Shown here piece after piece: positions 55,713-64,000 of a stretch of DNA of 64,000 nucleotides. The stretch covers positions 38,993 to 102,992 of the forward strand of contig NZ_SJZG01000006.1 of NCBI RefSeq assembly GCF_004959775.1, read 5' to 3'. The DNA comes from Agromyces sp. H66 (lineage in GTDB: Bacteria > Actinomycetota > Actinomycetes > Actinomycetales > Microbacteriaceae). Below the pieces are notes generated by a model. It had not been told where the DNA came from and did no database searches. It saw only the letters and a program-made list of their open reading frames with translations. Position numbers and translations under genes: made by a program. Each line of letters begins with the position of its first letter. Within the stretch, counting starts at the first letter, position 1.

Positions 55713-57002
55713 ATGAGCGTATTCGCGAAGGCCAAGGCCTCGCGCTCGGCTCGCGCAGCATGGACGGGGGTCGCCCTCGCCGGCGTCAGTGCCCTCCTCC
55801 TCACCGCGTGCAGCACGGGTAGCCCGGCCCCGGCCGAATCGGAGGAGCCGGCTGAGACCGGCGACGCCCTGCCGATCGAGGCCGGCGAACGAGACCTGAC
55901 CCTGAAGATCGGCACGATCCTTCCGCAGAGTGGAACGCTCGCCTTCCTCGGGCCGCCCGAGGAGGCCGGTGTCGCACTCGCGGCGCAGGAGATCAACGAG
56001 GCCGACCTGGGCCTGACCATCGAGGTCGTCTACCGCGACTCCGGTGACACCACGACCGACATCGCGACCGTCTCGGTGACCGACCTGCTCTCGCAGGACG
56101 TCTCGGCCATCGTCGGCGCCGCCTCGTCGGGTGTGTCGTTCACGGTCATCGACCAGATCACCGCCGCCGGTGTCGTGCACTTCTCGCCGGCGAACACGTC
56201 GCCCGACTTCACGGACTACGACGACAACGGCCTGTACTTCCGTACGGCTCCGTCCGACCTGCTCCAGGGCGAGGTGCTCGGCAACCAGATCGCCGCCGAC
56301 GGCGCTTCGACGCTCGGCATGCTCGTCCTGAACGACCCCTACGGCACCGGCCTTGCGGCCGCGACGAAGGAGTCGTTCGAGGCGGCCGGTGGCGAGGTCG
56401 TCGCCGAGGAGCTCTTCAACACGGGTGACTCGAACTTCGACGCGCAGCTCTCGGCCATCAAGGCCGCGAACCCCGACGCCGTCGCGGTCATCACGTTCGA
56501 CGAGGCGAAGGTCGTCGTGCCGGCGCTCGTCGGCTCGGGGTACCCCGGCGGTCAGCTCTACTTCGTCGACGGCAACCTGTCCGACTACAGCGCGGACTTC
56601 GCGCCCGGCCTGATCACCGGCGCGAAGGGCACGCTGCCCGGTCCGGCGCTGGAAGACGACTTCCGTGAGCGCATGCTCGCCGTCGACCCGAACCTGGCCG
56701 ACTTCAGCTACGGTCCCGAGTCGTACGACGCGACCATGCTGATCGCCCTTGCGGCGTACGCGGCGAACAGCACCGAAGGTGCCGACATCGCCGAGTACCT
56801 GCGCCAGGTGTCGGGCGGCTCGGGCGACGGTGAGACGGTCTCGACCTTCGCCGACGCCGCAGCGCTGCTCGCCGAAGGAGAGCAGATCGACTTCGACGGC
56901 GCGTCCGGCCCGATCACCCTCGATGAGAACGGTGACCCGACCGAGGCGACCATCGGAATCTACGAGTACGGCGACGACAACACGTACACGCGCATCAACT
57001 AG
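55713..57002 (+). CDS. livK: Branched-chain amino acid ABC transporter, binding lipoprotein
   Basis: A 429-residue Leu/Ile/Val-binding-type protein. The N-terminus is a lipoprotein signal with lipobox LLTACS. The mature part has the type I periplasmic fold: IGTILPQSGTLAFLGPPEEA, VGAASSGVSFTVIDQ, LVLNDPYGTGLA. AAGGAG precedes ATG 55713. It is on the plus strand, convergent with the permease and ATPase genes of the same system. Confidence 0.93.
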   Translation: MSVFAKAKASRSARAAWTGVALAGVSALLLTACSTGSPAPAESEEPAETGDALPIEAGERDLTLKIGTILPQSGTLAFLGPPEEAGVALAAQEINEADLGLTIEVVYRDSGDTTTDIATVSVTDLLSQDVSAIVGAASSGVSFTVIDQITAAGVVHFSPANTSPDFTDYDDNGLYFRTAPSDLLQGEVLGNQIAADGASTLGMLVLNDPYGTGLAAATKESFEAAGGEVVAEELFNTGDSNFDAQLSAIKAANPDAVAVITFDEAKVVVPALVGSGYPGGQLYFVDGNLSDYSADFAPGLITGAKGTLPGPALEDDFRERMLAVDPNLADFSYGPESYDATMLIALAAYAANSTEGADIAEYLRQVSGGSGDGETVSTFADAAALLAEGEQIDFDGASGPITLDENGDPTEATIGIYEYGDDNTYTRIN

Positions 57003-57014
57003 TACGCGTCGCCT

Positions 57015-57046
57015 GGAAGGGCCCCGACCTCGGTCGGGGCCCTTCC
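57015..57046 (+). terminator. Terminator after livK
   Basis: GGAAGGGCCCCGAC (57015-57028) and GTCGGGGCCCTTCC (57033-57046) with a 4-base loop. Very strong stem 13 bases after the stop. Confidence 0.85.
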
Positions 57047-57117
57047 GCGTGCCCGCACGCCGTGGCACACGACGGCGTCCGTCGGACGGAACCAGGAAGC
57101 ACCTAGCGCCCGGTACT

Positions 57118-57183
57118 GCGGATATACGATCCGCCACCCCGAGGAGTCGGGCGCTCGACCGGCGCGCCCGATCGTATATCCGC
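57118..57183. repeat. Long inverted repeat with inner hairpin in the livK-livF gap
   Basis: Perfect 13-bp arms GCGGATATACGAT (57118-57130) and ATCGTATATCCGC (57171-57183). An inner hairpin TCGGGCGC (57147-57154) and GCGCCCGA (57164-57171) lies between them. The AT-rich arm is unlike the surrounding DNA. It is in the 425-base gap 57003-57427; bases 57184-57382 show nothing I can support. Confidence 0.85.
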
Positions 57184-57382
57184 CGTGTGGAGCGCCTCTC
57201 GCGCGTGCGGGGTGTTCGGCCGGGTTGCGGAGAAGGCGGACGCCGCAGAAGAGGTCGTCGCCCCGCGCGACGTCCCGCCCAGGTGGCGGCGGCGATACCA
57301 ACAGCGGCCGAACCTCGGGGCTGACCTCGCGCCGCCACCGCGAGCACGTGCCGCCGCCCCGCCGGAGGCGGGGTACGACGAA

Positions 57383-57410
57383 GGGGGCGGATGCCGCAGC
57401 ATCCGCCCCC
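57383..57410 (-). terminator. Terminator of the livHMGF operon
   Basis: GGGGGCGGATGC (57383-57394), loop CGCA, GCATCCGCCCCC (57399-57410). It lies 18 bases past the livF stop on the minus strand, followed there by CTTCGTCG. Confidence 0.75.
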
Positions 57411-57427
57411 TCGGGTGTGAACCTTGG

Positions 57428-58195
57428 TCAGTCCTGGCCGAGCGTGCCCAGGTAGAGTCCGATGACCTTCGGGTCGTTCAGGAGGTCGCGGCCGGCGCCC
57501 GTGTAGGCGTCCCTGCCCTGGTCGAGCACGTAGCCGCGGTCGCAGATCTGCAGGCACCGACGGGCGTTCTGCTCGACCATGATCGTGGTCACGCCGGCGC
57601 GGTTGATCTCCTTGACGCGCAGGAAGGCCTCGTCCTGCCGCACCGGTGAGAGGCCCGCGGAGGGCTCGTCGAGCAGCAGCACGTGCGGCCCCATCATGAG
57701 CGCCCGCGACATCGCCACCATCTGCCGTTCGCCACCCGACAGCGAACCGGCACGCTGGCCGAGTCGCTTGCCGAGCTCGGGGAAGATGTCGACGACGAAC
57801 TCGAGTCGCTCCTTGAGGCCCTTGGGCTTCTGGTAGAGGCCCATCTCGAGGTTCTCCTGGATCGTGAGCGACGGGAACACGTTGTTCGTCTGCGGCACGA
57901 AGCCGACGCCCTTCGCCACGAGCTTGTTCGCCTTGAGGTTCGTGATGGGCTCGCCGTTGAGGCGGATCGCGCCCTCGCGTACCTTGACGAGTCCGAAGAT
58001 CGCCTTCAACAGCGTGGACTTGCCCGCACCGTTCGGCCCGATGATGCCGATGAGCTCGCCCTGCCTGGCGAGGAGGGAGCACGAGTTCAGGATGTTCACG
58101 CCGGGCAGGTAGCCCGCCGTGACGGAGTCGACCTCGACCACCGCGTCGGTGGGTCGGTCGAGTACCGCGTTCGCGGTCGGTTCACTGTTCGTCAT
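57428..58195 (-). CDS. livF: Branched-chain amino acid ABC transporter, ATPase LivF
   Basis: A 255-residue ATPase: Walker A GIIGPNGAGKSTLLKAIFG, signature LSGGERQMVAMSRALM, Walker B VLLLDEPSAGLSP. ATG 58195 lies within the 3' end of livG (14-base overlap). Last gene of the liv operon. Confidence 0.95.
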   Translation of the reverse strand: MTNSEPTANAVLDRPTDAVVEVDSVTAGYLPGVNILNSCSLLARQGELIGIIGPNGAGKSTLLKAIFGLVKVREGAIRLNGEPITNLKANKLVAKGVGFVPQTNNVFPSLTIQENLEMGLYQKPKGLKERLEFVVDIFPELGKRLGQRAGSLSGGERQMVAMSRALMMGPHVLLLDEPSAGLSPVRQDEAFLRVKEINRAGVTTIMVEQNARRCLQICDRGYVLDQGRDAYTGAGRDLLNDPKVIGLYLGTLGQD

Positions 58196-59096
58196 CGATG
58201 AGCTCCTTCAGCGCCTCGACGTGACCGGTGTCGGTCGCGCCGATGTCGGTGTCGTGGTGGGCGCCGAGGTAGGCGTCGATCACGGCCGGGTCCTGCATGA
58301 CCGTGTGAGGATCGCCCTCCGCCACGATCTGTCCCTCGGCCATGACGATGACCCAGTCGGCGATGTGTCGCACCATGTGCATGTCGTGTTCGACGAACAG
58401 TACCGTCATCCCCTGGGATTTGAGGTCGAGGATGTGGTCGAGCAGCGACTGGGTGAGCGCCGGGTTGACGCCCGCCATCGGCTCGTCGAGCATGACGAGC
58501 ATCGGGTCGCTCATGAGCGCTCGCGCCATCTCGAGGAGCTTGCGCTGACCGCCCGACAGGCTCGCCGCGTAGTCGTCCTTCTTGGCGTCGAGCTTGAATC
58601 TGGCGAGGATCTCGAGTGCCTTCGCCTCGATCTCGTCATCCTGCTTGCGCCAGAGGAACGGGAGGATCGACCTGAAGAGGTTCTCGCCGATCTGACCCTT
58701 CGCCCCGAGCTTCATGTTGTCGAGCACGGTGAGCAGGCCGAGCGCCTTCGTCAGCTGGAACGTGCGGATGAGGCCCATTCGCGCCACCCGGTAGGCGGGA
58801 ACGTGTGCGAGTGAGCGGCCATCGAATTCCCACTTGCCGCTGTCGGGCCTGTCGAATCCCGTGAGCAGGTTGAAGAACGTGGTCTTGCCCGCACCGTTCG
58901 GTCCGATGAGCGCGGTGATCGCCCCGCGCGGGACCTCGACGTGTGCGACGTCGACGGCGGTGAGGCCGCCGAAGCTGCGCTTGACGCCGTCGGCGATGAG
59001 GATCGGGTCGACCTTTCGGCAGCCCGGGCCGGCGTCGCCGACGTGGAGGCCGGTGGTCTTCACCGGCGTGGACGTGGGAGTGGTGTCACTTGACAA
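58182..59096 (-). CDS. livG: Branched-chain amino acid ABC transporter, ATPase LivG
   Basis: A 304-residue ATPase: Walker A LIGPNGAGKTTFFNLLTGFD, signature LSGGQRKLLEMARALMSDP, Walker B MLVMLDEPMAGVNP. The frame opens with a TTG at 59096 that overlaps livM; the first 28 residues are poorly conserved and a later start is possible. It pairs with LivF. Confidence 0.93.
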   Translation of the reverse strand: MSSDTTPTSTPVKTTGLHVGDAGPGCRKVDPILIADGVKRSFGGLTAVDVAHVEVPRGAITALIGPNGAGKTTFFNLLTGFDRPDSGKWEFDGRSLAHVPAYRVARMGLIRTFQLTKALGLLTVLDNMKLGAKGQIGENLFRSILPFLWRKQDDEIEAKALEILARFKLDAKKDDYAASLSGGQRKLLEMARALMSDPMLVMLDEPMAGVNPALTQSLLDHILDLKSQGMTVLFVEHDMHMVRHIADWVIVMAEGQIVAEGDPHTVMQDPAVIDAYLGAHHDTDIGATDTGHVEALKELIDDEQ

Positions 59097-60069
59097 AGGC
59101 CAGCTCCTTCTTGTTTCCGAAGATGCCCTGAGGCCTGAAGATCACGATCAGCATGATCGCGACGCCGACGAGGATGAACCGGAGCTGACCGGCCTGCACC
59201 TGCGTCATGAACGGGAGCCAGCCCGCCGCCACCGCTCGGGCGACGAAGCCCGAGAAGAACGAGAGCAGCACCCAGAAGATCATCGAGCCGATGACCGGCC
59301 CGAGGATCGTGGCGGCCCCGCCGAGCAGCAGGATCGCGTAGATGAAGAAGGTGAGCGAGGTCTGGTAATTGGCGGGTACGACCGATCGGGGCAGGATGAA
59401 GATCATGCCCGCGAGCGTTCCGAAGACACCACCGAGGATCAGGCTCTGCATCTTGTACGAGTAGACGTTCTTGCCGAGGGCGCGCACGGCGTCCTCGTCC
59501 TCGCGGATGCCCTTGATGACACGGCCCCACGGGCTGCGCATGATGAGCCAGGTGACGATGGCGAAGATCACGACGAGCGACCAACCCACGATGCGGATCC
59601 ACCAGTCGTACGCGTTGTACGTGAACGGCCCGAAGCCGTAGGTGCCCGGCGGGATCGGATTCAGTTCGGCGAAGCCCGTCTTGTATCCCTGAAGCCCGCT
59701 CGCGGAGCCGGTCACGGAGGCGAACGTGTTCGTCGTGAAGGTGAGTCGGAGGATCTCCGCCGCCGCGATCGTCACGATCGCGAGGTAGTCGGCTCGAAGA
59801 CGAAGGGTCGGGATGCCGAGGATCAGGGCGAACACGATGGACGCGCCGACGCCCACGAGCACCGCCGCCCACACCGGGAACCCGAAGGTCAGGATGGAGA
59901 TCGCGTAACCGTAGGCACCCAGGGCCATGAAGCCCGCCTGACCGAAGTTCAGGAGGCCCGTGTATCCGAAGTGGATCGCCAACCCGAGGGCGGCGAGGGC
60001 GTAGGCGGCGGTCGTGGGGCTGATGAGCTCCTGCGCCGCGTTGGAGAAGATCGCAGTCCAGTCGATCAT
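59086..60069 (-). CDS. livM: Branched-chain amino acid ABC transporter, permease LivM
   Basis: A 327-residue membrane protein with about nine helices. LivM features: GLAIHFGYTGLLNFGQAGFM, LGIPTLRLRADYLAIVTIA and the coupling region RALGKNVYSYKMQ. GGGAGG precedes ATG 60069. It lies 12 bases after livH. Confidence 0.94.
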   Translation of the reverse strand: MIDWTAIFSNAAQELISPTTAAYALAALGLAIHFGYTGLLNFGQAGFMALGAYGYAISILTFGFPVWAAVLVGVGASIVFALILGIPTLRLRADYLAIVTIAAAEILRLTFTTNTFASVTGSASGLQGYKTGFAELNPIPPGTYGFGPFTYNAYDWWIRIVGWSLVVIFAIVTWLIMRSPWGRVIKGIREDEDAVRALGKNVYSYKMQSLILGGVFGTLAGMIFILPRSVVPANYQTSLTFFIYAILLLGGAATILGPVIGSMIFWVLLSFFSGFVARAVAAGWLPFMTQVQAGQLRFILVGVAIMLIVIFRPQGIFGNKKELAFVK

Positions 60070-60081
60070 GGTCGGTCCTCC

Positions 60082-63128
<3,047 letters not shown>

Positions 63129-63138
63129 GTGAGGCTCG

Positions 63139-63199
63139 TTCGCTGAGCCTGTCGAAGCGATCGGGAGCGGTGCGCTCCCTTCGACGGGCTCAGTGAGCG
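63139..63199. repeat. REP-like palindrome after guaB
   Basis: CGCTGAGCCTGTCGAAG (63141-63157) pairs imperfectly with CTTCGACGGGCTCAGTGAGCG (63179-63199). At its apex GGGAGCG-GTG-CGCTCCC (63163-63179) makes a hairpin. It runs into the last codons of the convergent aminotransferase gene and may serve as a two-way terminator. Confidence 0.85.
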
Positions 63200-64000
63200 G
63201 TCGTGCGCGCGTCCGCCAGTCGCGTCACGGCCTCCGAGAGCACCTCGGGCGAGCAGGCGAAGTTGAGGCGCGCATGACCGCGTCCGACGGATGCCCCGAA
63301 TGCGGTTCCGCTGTGCAGCGCGACCTTCGCGTGCTCGAGCGCGTACGCGGCAGGGTCGTCGCCCCACCCGAGCGCGGACAGGTCGAGCCAGGCGAGATAA
63401 GTGGCCTGCGGCATCCGGTATCGCACGCCGGGGAGTTCGTCGGCGAGGAGTTCCGCGAGCAGGCGGCGGTTGTCGTCGAGGCTCGCGAGCACGCCGTCGA
63501 GCCACGGGCCGCCCTCCTGGAACGCCGCGATCGAGGCGATGGCGCCGAACTGGCCCATGCGCCATTCGACCTCGTACGGGAAGTCCGTGCGCACCCGGTC
63601 GCCGCGCTCGCTCGCCGTGACCACGAGCGCCGACTTGAGGCCGGGGATGTTGAACGACTTGCTCGCGCTGGTGACGGCGATGCCGTGCTCGCGCGCGGCG
63701 TCCGACACCGTGAGGAACGGCGTGTAGGGCGACTCGGGCTGCGCGAGCGGCCCGTGCACCTCGTCGCTCACGACGGTCGCCCCGAAGTCCGCGGCGATCT
63801 CCGCGAGCCGCTCGAGCGTCGTCGGGTCGGGCACCGAGCCGAGCGGGTTGTGCGGGTTGCAGAGCACCATGGCCCGGGCGCCGCCCGCGAAGGCCGCCTC
63901 GATGCCGGCGAGGTCGAGCTCCCAGCCCTCGTCGATGCCGCCGAGCATCGGCACCTCGACGACCGTGCCGCCCGCCTCGGTGACGAGGTCGAAGAACGGC
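63190..64000 (-). CDS. MalY/PatB-type PLP aminotransferase (start outside window)
   Basis: The frame is open to the window edge, giving the C-terminal 269 residues; the first visible residues read PFFDLVTEAGGTVVEVPMLG. PLP-binding features are NPHNPLGS, SDEVHGPL and the Schiff-base lysine in SASKSFNIPGLKSALVV. The C-terminal Arg for the carboxylate is in ARLNFACS. MalY/PatB enzymes are cystathionine beta-lyases and related aminotransferases. The last three residues (TAH) and stop lie inside the REP-like palindrome. Confidence 0.9.
   Translation of the reverse strand, partial: PFFDLVTEAGGTVVEVPMLGGIDEGWELDLAGIEAAFAGGARAMVLCNPHNPLGSVPDPTTLERLAEIAADFGATVVSDEVHGPLAQPESPYTPFLTVSDAAREHGIAVTSASKSFNIPGLKSALVVTASERGDRVRTDFPYEVEWRMGQFGAIASIAAFQEGGPWLDGVLASLDDNRRLLAELLADELPGVRYRMPQATYLAWLDLSALGWGDDPAAYALEHAKVALHSGTAFGASVGRGHARLNFACSPEVLSEAVTRLADARTTAH

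Noticed and set aside
56999..57301. Small minus-strand frames in the livK-livF gap
   Set aside because: They cross the livK terminator and the inverted repeat and have no ribosome site or recognisable product; a decayed gene cannot be excluded.

Overview
The window is high-GC DNA with GTG starts used freely, short 1-4 bp gene overlaps, CIRCE control of groES, and TAnnnT -10 boxes lying 6-7 bases before start codons. Gene content and order (rpsL-rpsG-fusA-tuf, S10/spc/alpha ribosomal clusters, rplM-rpsI-glmM, coaA, glmS, acpS-alr-tsaEB-rimI-tsaD, groES, liv genes, guaB) point to an actinobacterium of the family Microbacteriaceae; an Agromyces-like organism is my best guess, not proven by the sequence.

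Region 1 (1-7270) is the accessory part. It opens inside a very large polymorphic-toxin gene whose start lies upstream of the window. The visible 1692 residues carry four apparent warheads in one chain: a papain-fold/deamidase-like domain, an Ntox15 (Tde1-like, HxxD) DNase domain, and two near-identical papain-fold domains separated by Pro-Glu-Ser repeats. Four small genes follow. One resembles YrhB/Imm35 immunity proteins and one carries a Tdi1/GAD-like (DUF1851) region, the known immunity partner of Ntox15 DNases. A 16-bp tandem repeat closes the block.

Region 2 (7309-9984) has two unrecognised membrane proteins on the minus strand, one multi-span membrane protein and one conserved hypothetical. 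Region 3 (10035-14662) is the str operon: rpsL, rpsG, fusA, tuf. An OafA-type acyltransferase gene (14835-16037) separates tuf from the S10 operon.

Region 4 (16118-29119) is the S10 and spc clusters through secY, adk and map. S14 (rpsN) is missing from its usual place between rplE and rpsH. A mannitol PTS regulon (29146-36876: mtlR, an orphan IIB-like gene, ptsH, ptsI, mtlA, mtlF, mtlD) sits between map and infA, splitting the spc and alpha clusters. Region 5 (37085-43842) is infA, rpmJ, rpsM, rpsK, rpoA, rplQ, truA, rplM, rpsI, glmM.

Region 6 (43868-51024) starts with divergent coaA and glmS, whose promoters are mirror images. A tightly overlapping run follows, acpS-alr-tsaE-tsaB-rimI-tsaD, joining carrier-protein activation, D-alanine supply and the tRNA t6A machinery. 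Region 7 (51172-55470) has three DUF4190-like membrane proteins, a THUMP-like methyltransferase, groES with two CIRCE operators, and rarD. Region 8 (55713-61407) is a branched-chain amino acid ABC transporter split into convergent parts: livK on plus, livHMGF on minus, with an unusual extracytoplasmic N-terminal domain on LivH. The window ends with guaB and the 3' part of a MalY/PatB aminotransferase gene.

No tRNA or rRNA genes, insertion sequences or CRISPR arrays were seen. Dispersed palindromes with a CTGAGCCTGTCGAAG-type or GGTCTCGATACGG-type core lie in several gaps, and a fragment of one has become part of map.
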